Under the pieces are notes generated by a model. It searched no databases, was not told where the DNA came from, and saw nothing but the letters and a program-made list of their open reading frames with translations. From Leisingera aquaemixtae (GTDB lineage: Bacteria; Pseudomonadota; Alphaproteobacteria; Rhodobacterales; Rhodobacteraceae): a stretch of DNA of 64,000 nucleotides. The stretch lies in the NCBI RefSeq assembly GCF_001458395.1, contig NZ_CYSR01000010.1:86578-150577 (forward strand), written 5' to 3'. Below, piece by piece: positions 42,826 to 51,859 of this stretch (the first letter of the stretch is position 1; every line of letters starts with the position of its first letter). The position numbers and the translations under genes were made by a program.

Positions 42826-42873
42826 GTGGGGCCTTTGTAGCAAACTGCGGGGGCAAAGGGGAGGGCGGCTGTC

Positions 42874-44322
42874 TCAGGTTCCGATACTGCGCCAGCGGCG
42901 GCCGTCGCGGTGGATCAGCAAAAGCGAATCATCGGGTCCGGCGCTGCCGCTGTCGTAGGGCTGCGGGGCTTCGCCGGTGTCTTGCCACCCGGCGATGATC
43001 GGATCGGCCCAGGCCCAGGCGGCTTCGACCTCGTCGCCGCGCATGAACAGGGTCTGGTTGCCGCGGATCACATCCATGATCAGCCGCTCATAGGCGTCTT
43101 GCGGGCGGCCCGATTCCGGCAGCTCATCCGCGAAGGTCATGTCCAGGTTGGCGCCGGTCAGCCGCATGCCGCCGGGGCCGGGGTCCTTGATGGTGGTCTT
43201 CAGCGTGATGCCCTCATCCGGCTGCAGCCGGATCACCAGCACGTTGCCGTGGATCGGGCCGGAGCCTTCGAAGATGTTGTGCGGCGGGTCGCGGAAATAA
43301 ACCGCAATCTCGCTCACCCGCTCGCGCAGGCGCTTGCCGGTGCGCAGGTAGAAGGGGGTGCCGGCCCAGCGCCAGTTCGCCACCTCGACCTTCAGCGCAA
43401 TATAGCTTTCGGTGCGGCTCGCGGGGTTGCCCGCGTGATCGCGGTAGCCGTCCCCGTTTTTGCCGCGGTATTGGCCGCGGGCGATGCTGGCCTGCGCCAC
43501 CGGGCGCAGCGCTTCGATCACCTTGACCTTCTCGTCGCGCACCGCGTTGGGGGCAAAATGGGCGGGCGGCTCCATCGCGGTCAAGCACAGAAGCTGCATC
43601 AGGTGGTTCTGCACCATGTCCCGCATGGCGCCGGATTTGTCGTAATATTCCTCGCGCCCCTCAATGCCGATGCTTTCGGCCACGGTGATCTGCACGTGGT
43701 CGATATGAGAGGAGTTCCAGAGGGGTTCGAACAGCGAATTGGCAAAGCGCAGCGCCATCAGGTTCTGCACTGTTTCCTTGCCCAGATAGTGGTCGATCCG
43801 GTAGATCTGCTGTTCCTCGAAGTGCTCCCGCAGCGCCGCGTTCAGCCCCCGGGCCGAGGCGAGGTCATGGCCGAACGGCTTCTCCAGCACAATGCGGCTT
43901 TCGGGCGTGGCGATGCCGGTCTCGCTGAGGCGGCGGGCGATATCGGGAAACAGGGCCGGCCCCACCGACAGGTAGAAGGCGCGGATCGCATCCTCGCGCA
44001 GTTTCCCGTGAATCGCATCCCAGCCGTTCTCGCCGCGGGCATCCACCGCGACATAGTCCAGAAGCGCGGTGAAGCCGGCAATTTCCTCGGCTTTGGTTTC
44101 CACGTCCTGGCCGAACTCGCGGATCGCATCGGCGGTCTGGCTGCGGAACGCTTCTGCGGTGAGGTCGCTGCGCGAGCTGCCGATGATCCGGCAGTTGCTA
44201 TCGAACTGGCCGATCTGAAAGCGGTGAAACAGGGCCGGAAGGATCTTGCGGCGGGCCAGGTCCCCGGTCGCGCCAAACAGCACGAGGTCAAAGGGCTGGA
44301 CGGGAATGACGCGGGAAACCAT
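42874..44322 (-). CDS. zwf: glucose-6-phosphate dehydrogenase
   Basis: This 482-residue enzyme starts MVSRVIPVQPFDLVLFGATG. The nucleotide-binding FGATGDLARRKILPAL opens the chain, EKPFGHDL follows near 147, and the active-site RIDHYLGKE is at 175-183. It oxidises glucose 6-phosphate to 6-phosphogluconolactone with NADP(H) or NAD(H), the first step of the Entner-Doudoroff cluster zwf-edd-eda. A LacI-type operator-like dyad lies 117 bp upstream of the start. Confidence 0.96.
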   Translation of the reverse strand: MVSRVIPVQPFDLVLFGATGDLARRKILPALFHRFQIGQFDSNCRIIGSSRSDLTAEAFRSQTADAIREFGQDVETKAEEIAGFTALLDYVAVDARGENGWDAIHGKLREDAIRAFYLSVGPALFPDIARRLSETGIATPESRIVLEKPFGHDLASARGLNAALREHFEEQQIYRIDHYLGKETVQNLMALRFANSLFEPLWNSSHIDHVQITVAESIGIEGREEYYDKSGAMRDMVQNHLMQLLCLTAMEPPAHFAPNAVRDEKVKVIEALRPVAQASIARGQYRGKNGDGYRDHAGNPASRTESYIALKVEVANWRWAGTPFYLRTGKRLRERVSEIAVYFRDPPHNIFEGSGPIHGNVLVIRLQPDEGITLKTTIKDPGPGGMRLTGANLDMTFADELPESGRPQDAYERLIMDVIRGNQTLFMRGDEVEAAWAWADPIIAGWQDTGEAPQPYDSGSAGPDDSLLLIHRDGRRWRSIGT

Positions 44323-44656
44323 TGATTTTACATCGCTGTTCCATTGAGGCCAAGAATTGAACCCGGGGCCGGGTCATTGTGCCGCCTGAGGCGGGGCAAT
44401 TCAATCGCCTCAGCTGGCATGTGGCCGGTTAAAGTTGAGTTATCGCTAACATAATGTTGTGGCCGGGGCCATCGGGAATTTTATCTGATGGACAGCCGCA
44501 AGTGTTGTGCGTCTTGGGGCGCGGAAAACAGGTGATTTCCTGCTTTCGGCCTGCAGGGCGTTTCGCTGGCCCGGGATTTGATCAAATCTTGCAGCAGGGC
44601 GGCGCAGCGGCTAAGCATACCGGCAAAGAGGACGGCACCAACAGGGAGGAGTGCCC
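44323..44656. other. zwf - CaiB divergent intergenic region
   Basis: This 334-bp non-coding stretch is more AT-rich than its surroundings around 44430-44480. It carries the dyad at 44439-44450 described separately. A GGGAGGA ribosome-binding site at the right end serves the CoA-transferase gene. No ORF with coding character was seen. Confidence 0.6.
44439..44450. promoter_or_regulatory. LacI-type operator upstream of zwf
   Basis: GTTATCGCTAAC is an imperfect dyad of the form GTTAnCGnTAAC with the central CG typical of LacI-family sites. It lies 117 bp upstream of zwf and 207 bp upstream of the CaiB gene, in an AT-rich stretch. The cognate regulator is not in the window. Confidence 0.5.
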
Positions 44657-45760
44657 ATGACCCCGCTTGCAGGCCTCAAGGTGGTTGAACTGGCGCGTAT
44701 TCTGGCCGGGCCCTGGATCGGCCAGTCGCTGGCGGATCTCGGCGCCGAAGTGGTCAAGGTGGAGAGCCCGGACGGCGACGATACCCGCAAATGGGGCCCG
44801 CCCTTCATTGAACGCGACGGCGACACGTCAGCTGCTTATTACTATGCCGCCAACCGCGGCAAGGATTGTGTGACGGCCGATTTTCGCACTGAAGAAGGCA
44901 AGCAGGCGGTTCTTGGACTGATCCAGGATGCCGACATCCTGATTGAGAACTTCAAGGTCGGCGGGCTGAAGAAATACGGGCTGGATTATAACAGCCTCAG
45001 CAAAATCAATCCCCGGCTGATCTATTGCTCCGTGACCGGCTTTGGCCAGGACGGTCCTTATGCCAAGCGGGCGGGGTATGACTTTCTTCTGCAGGGCATG
45101 TCGGGACTGATGTCGATCACCGGCGCGCAGGACGGCCAGCCGCAAAAGGTCGGTGTGGCAATCACCGACATCGTCACCGGGCTCTATGGCACGATCGGCA
45201 TTCTGGCGGCGGTGGAGCAGCGCCACCGGACAGGGCGCGGCCAGCATCTGGACATGTCGCTGCTGGATTGCGCAACGGCCCTGCTGGCGAACCAGGCGAT
45301 GAATTATCTGGCGACCGGCGAAAGCCCCACCCGGCTGGGCAACGATCACCCGAACATCGCGCCTTATCAGGTGATGGCGGTGCAGGATGGCCATGTGATC
45401 CTGGCAGTGGGAAATGACGGTCAATTCCAGCGGCTTTGCGGCGTGCTGGGTCTGGCGGAGGCCAAGGCGGATGCGCGTTTCCAGACCAATCAGTTGCGGG
45501 TCGCCAACCGCAAGGCGCTGACGGCGATTCTGGAGGCCGTGCTGGCTCAGTGGACGCAAGCGGATCTGCTGGCGGCGCTGGAGGCGGCAACGGTGCCTGC
45601 AGGGCCGATCAACACCATCGGCCAGGCGTTCGAGGATCCGCAGATCAAGCACCGGGGGATGCAGATCGCACCGGAGGGGGTGCCGGGGGTGCGGGGGCCT
45701 TGGAAATTCTCGGACGCGGAGCTGGCCCTGGATAAATCGGCGCCGAAACTGCCGGAGTAA
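44657..45760 (+). CDS. CaiB/BaiF (class III) CoA-transferase
   Basis: This 367-residue protein starts MTPLAGLKVVELARILAGPW, with GGGAGGA 6 nt before the ATG at 44657; an in-frame GTG two codons earlier is rejected. Family landmarks are the N-terminal GLKVVELARILAGP, DFRTEEGKQ, ENFKVGGLKKYGLD, the catalytic Asp171 in GVAITDIVTGLYG, and C-terminal GPINTIGQAFEDPQ. It moves CoA between organic acids; the substrate pair is not evident. It stands alone. Confidence 0.9.
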   Translation: MTPLAGLKVVELARILAGPWIGQSLADLGAEVVKVESPDGDDTRKWGPPFIERDGDTSAAYYYAANRGKDCVTADFRTEEGKQAVLGLIQDADILIENFKVGGLKKYGLDYNSLSKINPRLIYCSVTGFGQDGPYAKRAGYDFLLQGMSGLMSITGAQDGQPQKVGVAITDIVTGLYGTIGILAAVEQRHRTGRGQHLDMSLLDCATALLANQAMNYLATGESPTRLGNDHPNIAPYQVMAVQDGHVILAVGNDGQFQRLCGVLGLAEAKADARFQTNQLRVANRKALTAILEAVLAQWTQADLLAALEAATVPAGPINTIGQAFEDPQIKHRGMQIAPEGVPGVRGPWKFSDAELALDKSAPKLPE

Positions 45761-45998
45761 CCGTGCCGGTGCCGTTTGCCGGGATAAACCGGCTCCGCCC
45801 GGCTGTTCCGTTCGGGTGCGGCCGGATCGGGCAGGAAAACGCAAAAAATCAGCGGCGTTCCCAAGCTGGCCGTCTCGATTCGGGTCTAAACCGCGTCAGT
45901 TCGCTTACATCCGCTTACAAATGCTCCCTTTCCTTCGGCGGCTGATCTGGAGAGTTTGCTTAAGTGGCAGATGCCAAACCAACGACAGGAATATCCCC

Positions 45999-47984
45999 AT
46001 GCCCGGCGCTTACCGCATCATTGAGAACACTTGGATCCCTCTGCCGGATGGCCGCAGGCTGTCGGCGCGGATCTGGCTGCCAGAGGGCGCGGGGCCGTTT
46101 CCGGCGATCCTGGAGTATCTGCCCTACCGCAAGCGCGACGGCACCGCGCCTCGGGACGAGACCACGCACACGGTTTTTGCCGCCGAAGGATATGCCTGCA
46201 TCCGGGTGGATATTGCAGGCACCGGCGACAGCGAAGGGGTGTTTGACGATGAATATTCCGAACAGGAGCTGAGCGACGGCGAGGCGGTGCTGGCCTGGAT
46301 CGCGGCGCAGGACTGGTGCGGCGGCAATATCGGCATGATCGGCATCAGCTGGGGCGGCTTCAACGGTCTGCAGCTGGCCTTCCGCCGTCCGGAGGCGTTG
46401 AAGGCAGTGGTGTCGGTGGCCTCGACCGTGGACCGCTACGCCGACGACATCCATTATATGGGCGGTTGCCTGCTGAGCGATAACGCCAATTGGGGCAGCC
46501 AGATGTTTGCCTACCAGTCGCGGCCCGCGGATCCTGAGCTTCGGGCGGACTGGCGCGAAGACTGGATCAAGCGGATCGAGGGGATGCCGTTCATGGCTGC
46601 GGAGTGGCTGCGGCACCAGACACGGGGGGATTTCTGGAAGCACGGGTCGGTTTGCGAGGACTGGACGGCGATCCAGGCGCCGGTCCTGGCGATCACCGGC
46701 TGGGCCGATGCCTACGTGAATGCGCCGCCGGCGCTGGCAGCCAATCTGACCGTGCCCGCCAAAGCCATGATCGGCCCGTGGGAGCACCGCTATGCCCATA
46801 TCGCCAAGCTGGATCCGGCGGATTTTCACGGCGAGGTGCTGCGCTGGTTCGGCAGGTGGCTGAAGGGCGAGGAGACAGGCGCCGAAGACCTGCCGGACTA
46901 CCGCGTTTTTATGCAGGAGCACTTCAACCCAACCATGCAGAACAAGCCGCGCCAGGGCCGCTGGGTGGCGGAGGCTGAATGGCCCTCGCCGAATGTGCGG
47001 GACCGGGTGATGCATCTGGGGCAGGGCGTGCTGGCGGATCAGCCGGGCAGCGGTGTCACCGTGGTCAGAAATCCCGCGACGGTCGGGCAGGCGTCCGGCT
47101 ATTTCTGCCCGGGGATGCGGTTTGACAATGAACTGGCGGGCGATCAGGCGGTTGACGATGCGCTGTCGGCCTGTTTCGACGCTGCCCCGCTGGCAGAGCC
47201 GCTGGAACTGCTGGGCAGGCCGCGGGTCAAGGTGGCGTTCAGCGCCGACAAGCCGGTAGCGCAGCTGGTGGCGCGGCTTTGCGATGTGTCGCCGAAAGGC
47301 GTGTCGCAGCGGACTACTTACCGCCCCTTGAACCTCACCTGCCGCAACGGGTTCGAGGTGCCGCAAAAGCTGGTGCCGGGGCAGCGCTATGAGGCGGAGA
47401 TCGAACTGAATGAATGTGCGCACCGCCTGAAACCGGGGCATGTGCTGCGGCTGGCGCTGTCGGCGTCCTATTGGCCGATTGTCTGGCCCGCGCCGGAGGC
47501 GGCAGAGGTGACGCTGTATCTGGAGGAGTGCACCCTGATCCTGCCGGAACGCAAGGCGGAACAGGAGATCGAGCCGCAAAATCCCGGCGCCCCGCGGGAG
47601 TATCCGGTGCTGCAGGCGGAGCAGCTGCGCGCGCCTGGCGGCAGCTCCAACACCTGGACGCGGGAGGACGGCGCGCTGGTGCTGGATACCTTTGACGATT
47701 ACGGCAAGTCGGTGGACCCCTATCACGGCATCTGCGCGGGCAGCCATGTGGCCATGCACTATGAGGTGCATCCCGATGATCCGGCTACGGCGGTTTTTGC
47801 CAGTGACTGGACTTTTGAGTTTGAACGCGGCGGCTGGCAGGTCGCGATTGAGACCAGGAACAAAGCGACCTGCGACCGGGAGAACTTCTATCTCTGGCGC
47901 GAGGTGACCGCTTACGAGGGCGCAGGCCGGGATGTGGTGGTGACCAAGGAGTGGCAGGAAACGATTCCCCGCGGCGTGCTGTAA
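45999..47984 (+). CDS. CocE/NonD-family alpha/beta hydrolase (X-Pro dipeptidyl-peptidase C-terminal domain)
   Basis: This 661-residue protein starts MPGAYRIIENTWIPLPDGRR, with ACAGGAATATCCCC upstream at 45999; the in-frame extension to 45816 is leader. The alpha/beta hydrolase domain has the nucleophile Ser117 in MIGISWGGFNG, Asp237 in ITGWADAYVN and His263 in GPWEHRYAH. A jelly-roll C-terminal domain follows from about residue 300 (PRVKVAFSADKPVAQLVARL). Members hydrolyse esters or amides such as cocaine or acyl-amino acids, or Pro-dipeptides. No signal peptide is seen. The natural substrate is unknown. Confidence 0.9.
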   Translation: MPGAYRIIENTWIPLPDGRRLSARIWLPEGAGPFPAILEYLPYRKRDGTAPRDETTHTVFAAEGYACIRVDIAGTGDSEGVFDDEYSEQELSDGEAVLAWIAAQDWCGGNIGMIGISWGGFNGLQLAFRRPEALKAVVSVASTVDRYADDIHYMGGCLLSDNANWGSQMFAYQSRPADPELRADWREDWIKRIEGMPFMAAEWLRHQTRGDFWKHGSVCEDWTAIQAPVLAITGWADAYVNAPPALAANLTVPAKAMIGPWEHRYAHIAKLDPADFHGEVLRWFGRWLKGEETGAEDLPDYRVFMQEHFNPTMQNKPRQGRWVAEAEWPSPNVRDRVMHLGQGVLADQPGSGVTVVRNPATVGQASGYFCPGMRFDNELAGDQAVDDALSACFDAAPLAEPLELLGRPRVKVAFSADKPVAQLVARLCDVSPKGVSQRTTYRPLNLTCRNGFEVPQKLVPGQRYEAEIELNECAHRLKPGHVLRLALSASYWPIVWPAPEAAEVTLYLEECTLILPERKAEQEIEPQNPGAPREYPVLQAEQLRAPGGSSNTWTREDGALVLDTFDDYGKSVDPYHGICAGSHVAMHYEVHPDDPATAVFASDWTFEFERGGWQVAIETRNKATCDRENFYLWREVTAYEGAGRDVVVTKEWQETIPRGVL

Positions 47985-48186
47985 ACCGGGGCGGGATGCG
48001 GGCGGATTTTCGGCAATTCGTCCGCATTTGCCCCGGTTTTGCCACAGTGCGTTACCGAAAGCACACAGGCCCTTAACCATTTAATTGCAAATTCAGCTCT
48101 CAGCGTCCCGCCGTTGCCCTGCCTGCGCCGGATCGGCCAGTATCGCGGTTAACGAGCGGTTAACAAACAGATTTGAGGGCGAAAAG

Positions 48187-49164
48187 GTGCAGCTTTCCGT
48201 TGTTGTGCCCTGCTACAATGAAGAAGAGTCGGTTCCCCTGCTGGTGGAACGGCTGGTGCAGGCAATAGAACCATGGGCGCAGGACGCCGAGATCATCCTG
48301 GCGGATGACGGCTCCAGCGACGGCACCTGGGCAGCGATTGAGGCAGCCCATGCCAGGCACCCGGTGGTGCGGGGCATACGGTTGTCGGCCAACCGCGGGC
48401 ACCAGGTGGCGCTGACCGCGGGGCTGGAGGCTGCGCGCGGCGCGCGGATCTTTATGCTGGACGCCGACCTGCAGGACCCGCCGGAGATCCTGCCCGACAT
48501 GATGATGATGATGGACCGCGGTTATGACGTGGTCTACGGGCGCCGGGCCGAACGGCAGGGGGAAACACTGTTCAAGAAGGCTACTGCCTTTTTGTTCTAC
48601 CGTTTCCTGAACACGCTGTCGGATGTGGACATCCCCAAAGATACCGGCGATTTCCGTCTGGTCAGCCGCCGCGCGCTGGATGCGGTGCTGGCGATGCCGG
48701 AGCGGGCGCGGTTCATCCGCGGCATGTTCGCCTGGGCGGGGTTCAAACAGATCGGGCTGGAGTATGTGCGCGATGCGCGAGTTGCGGGCGAAACGAAATA
48801 TCCGTTCCGGGCGATGCTGCGCTTTGCCACCGATGCGCTGACCGGCTTTTCCACCAAACCGCTGAAGATGGCGACACGGCTGGCGTTCCTGAGCCTTTAC
48901 GTGACCTTCCTGATGGCGGTTTACGTCTTCCTGTCGCTGATCCTTTACAATACCGCGCCCGGCTGGGCGTCGATGCTGCTGGCGCTGTCCTTCTTCTCGG
49001 GGATCCAGCTGCTGACGCTGGGGATTATGGGGGAGTATATCGGACGGCTCTATATGGAGAGCAAGCAGCGCCCGATGTACTTCCTGTCGGAGGAAACCGG
49101 CGAAGGCGCCCCCGCTGAGCCGGTGAAGATCGAACCCGCACCGCTGCGCAAGGAAGCGTCGTGA
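48187..49164 (+). CDS. family 2 glycosyltransferase, dolichol/undecaprenyl-phosphate type (GtrB-like)
   Basis: This 325-residue protein is taken to start at the GTG at 48187 (VQLSVVVPCYNEEESVPLLV), after GAGGGCGAAAAG; a longer frame to 48085 has no coding character. GT-A motifs are ILADDGSSDGTW and FMLDADLQDPPEI. Two C-terminal membrane helices (LSLYVTFLMAVYVFLSLILY; MLLALSFFSGIQLLTLGIMG) anchor it. It probably loads a sugar onto undecaprenyl phosphate. It heads a four-gene operon and its stop overlaps the GtrA start. Confidence 0.88.
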   Translation: MQLSVVVPCYNEEESVPLLVERLVQAIEPWAQDAEIILADDGSSDGTWAAIEAAHARHPVVRGIRLSANRGHQVALTAGLEAARGARIFMLDADLQDPPEILPDMMMMMDRGYDVVYGRRAERQGETLFKKATAFLFYRFLNTLSDVDIPKDTGDFRLVSRRALDAVLAMPERARFIRGMFAWAGFKQIGLEYVRDARVAGETKYPFRAMLRFATDALTGFSTKPLKMATRLAFLSLYVTFLMAVYVFLSLILYNTAPGWASMLLALSFFSGIQLLTLGIMGEYIGRLYMESKQRPMYFLSEETGEGAPAEPVKIEPAPLRKEAS

Positions 49165-49547
49165 GCATGGCGGACACCGGGCAGATCCTGCGCTTCTCCA
49201 TCGTCGGCGCGACGGTCGCGGGGCTGTATGTGCTGGCCTATACCGCGCTGCTGGCCGCGGGGATGGAGCAGGCTGCAGCCAATGCCCTGGCCTTTGCTGG
49301 CGCGGTTGCGGTGCAATACGTGCTGCAAACCTGGTGGACCTTCCGCCGCCCGCTGGGCTTGCCGGATCAGATGGTGCGGTTTGCCTGCACCATTGCTGCC
49401 GGTTTTGCTGTCTCGGCGCTGATCACCGGTTTCATCGGCCCGGCTCTGGGCTGCGCGGACTGGCTGTCCGCCGCCGCCGTCACGGTGATCCTGCCGGTTC
49501 AGAATTTCATCATCTTCCGCCTCTGGGTGTATGCCGCGGCTGGCTGA
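49161..49547 (+). CDS. GtrA-family membrane protein
   Basis: This 128-residue protein starts at a GTG overlapping the preceding stop (GTGA), with AAGGA 6 nt before; the ATG two codons later is an alternative. Four hydrophobic helices and the segments GATVAGLYVLAYTALLAAGM and VQYVLQTWWTFRR fit the GtrA family. GtrA is thought to flip lipid-linked glucose across the inner membrane so that a GtrII-type enzyme can add it to a surface glycan. It is placed between GtrB-like and methyltransferase genes. Confidence 0.88.
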   Translation: MSMADTGQILRFSIVGATVAGLYVLAYTALLAAGMEQAAANALAFAGAVAVQYVLQTWWTFRRPLGLPDQMVRFACTIAAGFAVSALITGFIGPALGCADWLSAAAVTVILPVQNFIIFRLWVYAAAG

Positions 49548-49565
49548 GTAAAGTTCGGAGCAATC

Positions 49566-50330
49566 ATGTCCCATATCTATTCCAACGAGTTTTACGACTA
49601 TATCGACCAGGGCGCGCGCTCCTCGGCGCAGGCGATGATTTCGGTGGTGCAGCCGCATCTGCAGGCGGGCAGCGTGCTGGACCTTGGCAGCGGCCGCGGC
49701 GTGTGGCTGAGCGAATGGATCAAGGCCGGTGTGACAGATGTGGTTGGCGTTGACGGCGATTATGTCGACCGCGACCGGCTGGCGATCCCGCGCCAGCAGT
49801 TTCATGCCGCTGACCTGACCAAGCCCTTTGACCTGGGCCGTAAGTTCGACCTGGCGCAGAGCCTGGAGGTGGGGGAGCACCTGCCCGAGGCGGCCTCGGA
49901 GAAGCTGGTCGACAGTCTGACCCGGCACGCCGACCGGGTGCTGTTCTCGGCCGCGGTGCCGGGGCAGGGGGGCGAGTTTCACATCAACGAAAAGCCGCTG
50001 TCCTTCTGGCAGGAGATGTTCGCGGCGCGCGGGTTCACCGCCTTTGACTTCGCCCGCCCCAGGTTGAAGCACATGCAGGGCGTCGAGCCGTGGTACCGCT
50101 ACAACACCGTGCTTTATACCAATGCCGCGGGCCGGGAAGGGCTGCCGCAAGAGGTGCTGGCAACCGAAATCCCGGCCGGGCAGAAGGTGCCGCTGGCGGG
50201 CAGCCTGGGCTGGCGGATGCGGCGCGGTATTGTCTCGCTGATGCCGCAGCCGATGGTGACCAGAATCGCTCAGGGCCGCGCCGCTGTGCTGGCCCGCCGC
50301 GCCCGCCGCCTGCAGGAGGCCGCGGGATGA
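49566..50330 (+). CDS. SAM-dependent methyltransferase
   Basis: This 254-residue protein starts MSHIYSNEFYDYIDQGARSS, with CGGAGCAATC upstream. The class I motif is SVLDLGSGRGVWLSEWIKAG, followed by VVGVDGDYVDRDRL and FDLAQSLEVGEHLPEAAS. The C-terminal part is Arg-rich and unmatched to known families. Its stop overlaps the start of the next gene (ATGA). Given its neighbours it may methylate a sugar of a surface glycan or lipid-linked intermediate. The acceptor is unknown. Confidence 0.86.
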   Translation: MSHIYSNEFYDYIDQGARSSAQAMISVVQPHLQAGSVLDLGSGRGVWLSEWIKAGVTDVVGVDGDYVDRDRLAIPRQQFHAADLTKPFDLGRKFDLAQSLEVGEHLPEAASEKLVDSLTRHADRVLFSAAVPGQGGEFHINEKPLSFWQEMFAARGFTAFDFARPRLKHMQGVEPWYRYNTVLYTNAAGREGLPQEVLATEIPAGQKVPLAGSLGWRMRRGIVSLMPQPMVTRIAQGRAAVLARRARRLQEAAG

Positions 50331-51796
50331 CACTGGCCTCCGCCGGCAGCGGCGTCGCGCCGCGGCGCGCCCTGCCGCAGCTGCCGGTCACGGTGGCAGC
50401 GGTCTTTGCGATGCTGCTGCTGACCGCGCTGTTCCAGCTGCCGGATCCGATGATCCGGCATGATGACTACCCTGCGCTGCTGGCAGATCCATCGCTGTTC
50501 TACTCAAAGACCCTGACTGAGGGGCGCTGGGTCAATTACCTGTGGCACCTGCGCGGTTTTGTGACGCCGGCCTGGCTGAATTTCCTGGCCTATCAGTTCT
50601 TGTGGGCTGTCTACCTTGGCTGCCTGGTGCACAACGCCTTTGGCCGGGAAGCAGAGATCTGGCAGCGGGTGATGGTGGCGCTGATTGCGGGTCTCGGCCT
50701 GCCTTGGGTGCTGATCTCATTGTGGTTCAACACGCTGATCCCCGGGCTGGCCATTGTCGCGCTTTATGCCTGGCTGGCCACACGGCTGAGCGAGCGGGCC
50801 TGCCGCTGGCTGGTGCTGGTGTTTGTGCCGGTTTCGCTGATGGCCTACACGACCTATCCCTTCCTGATCCTGGGTCTGAGCCTGACCCGCGCGGGCGTCG
50901 CGCGCTCTGCCAGGGATCTGGCGGGGCTGCTGGCGCTGTTCATTGCCAGTTTCGCGCTGGGCATGCTGGCAATCTACTCGCTGAACTATGCGGTGCATGG
51001 GGTGTTCGGCGTGCCGATGGCGGAATGGCGCAACCCCAGTCCGGCCCGGGATCTGGCGTCGGCGCTGGAAAACTCCAAACTGGCCTGGCAGTTCCTGGTC
51101 AGCCTGGCGCTGAAGGGGGCCTATAACAACACGGTTCTGGCGCTGTTGCAGTGGGGTTTGCTGGCCTGCGCGGTCTGGGCTGTGCTGCGGCAGGACAAAT
51201 GGCGGGCGATTTACCTGCTGTCCGGGGCCTTTCTGGGGCTGGCGCTGATTTGCCTGCAGGTGATCCGCAGCGGTATTGACATGCCAGTGCGCTCCGGCGG
51301 GTTCCTGTGGATCTTCGGGGCCATGTTCATCGGGCTGTTCGTGTTGACGCTGCGCGACAGCGGGCGGCCGCGGCTGAGCCGGAACCTGCTGTTTGCCGTG
51401 ACCGCGGTCCACGTGATCTTTGGCGGGCTGACCCACCGGGTTCTGTCTGAATGGCACAGGGTGAGCCGGGCAATGGCTGCGGAGCTGGCTGAAGGCCAGG
51501 GCCCGGTGTATGTCACCGGCACCTATCTGTCGCTGGAGGCAGCCCGCAAATCGGATCTGCAAAAGCACCATTCGGTGGCGTTCCGCCTGCACCATCTTAC
51601 CGGGCGCGAGATAGTTATGTGCGAAAGCCGTCCCGAGGATTGCGCGCAGCTGCCGGAGGAACTGCGCGCCGGTTTACAGGGCCGGACAGGGTTCGAGGTG
51701 CGTCAGATTGACGGCGGTTCTGTGCTGATGCTGTCGCCCGAGGCACTGCGGCAGGACAAGCTTGAAGCGGCCCGTCAGCTGCGCCAGGCGGACTAG
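50327..51796 (+). CDS. GtrII-like polytopic glucosyltransferase
   Basis: This 489-residue protein starts MTLASAGSGVAPRRALPQLP and has about ten hydrophobic helices (VTVAAVFAMLLLTALFQLPD first). A periplasmic loop early in the chain holds IRHDDYPALLADPSLFYSK and EGRWVNYLWHLRG, the kind of acidic, aromatic motif found in GtrII/GT-C enzymes. It ends with a soluble tail near EGQGPVYVTGTYLSLEAARK. Together with GtrB- and GtrA-like genes it would transfer a sugar from undecaprenyl phosphate to a surface glycan, as in phage-type serotype conversion. The tight overlaps make the operon one unit. Confidence 0.78.
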   Translation: MTLASAGSGVAPRRALPQLPVTVAAVFAMLLLTALFQLPDPMIRHDDYPALLADPSLFYSKTLTEGRWVNYLWHLRGFVTPAWLNFLAYQFLWAVYLGCLVHNAFGREAEIWQRVMVALIAGLGLPWVLISLWFNTLIPGLAIVALYAWLATRLSERACRWLVLVFVPVSLMAYTTYPFLILGLSLTRAGVARSARDLAGLLALFIASFALGMLAIYSLNYAVHGVFGVPMAEWRNPSPARDLASALENSKLAWQFLVSLALKGAYNNTVLALLQWGLLACAVWAVLRQDKWRAIYLLSGAFLGLALICLQVIRSGIDMPVRSGGFLWIFGAMFIGLFVLTLRDSGRPRLSRNLLFAVTAVHVIFGGLTHRVLSEWHRVSRAMAAELAEGQGPVYVTGTYLSLEAARKSDLQKHHSVAFRLHHLTGREIVMCESRPEDCAQLPEELRAGLQGRTGFEVRQIDGGSVLMLSPEALRQDKLEAARQLRQAD

Positions 51797-51859
51797 CGAC
51801 ACAGCTCAGGGCTGGCAGGCTTGAAGGCCCGCCGGCCGCAGCTTGCCTGCCCCGGGAAA

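Noticed and set aside
46031..47907. Several short plus-strand frames within the CocE gene
   Set aside because: Alternative frames of one clear gene; no start signals of their own.
48085..48186. Extended N-terminus of the GT2 protein (34 extra residues)
   Set aside because: The extension lacks GT-A features, while GAGGG before the GTG at 48187 and the normal VQLSVVVPCYNEE start favour the shorter protein.
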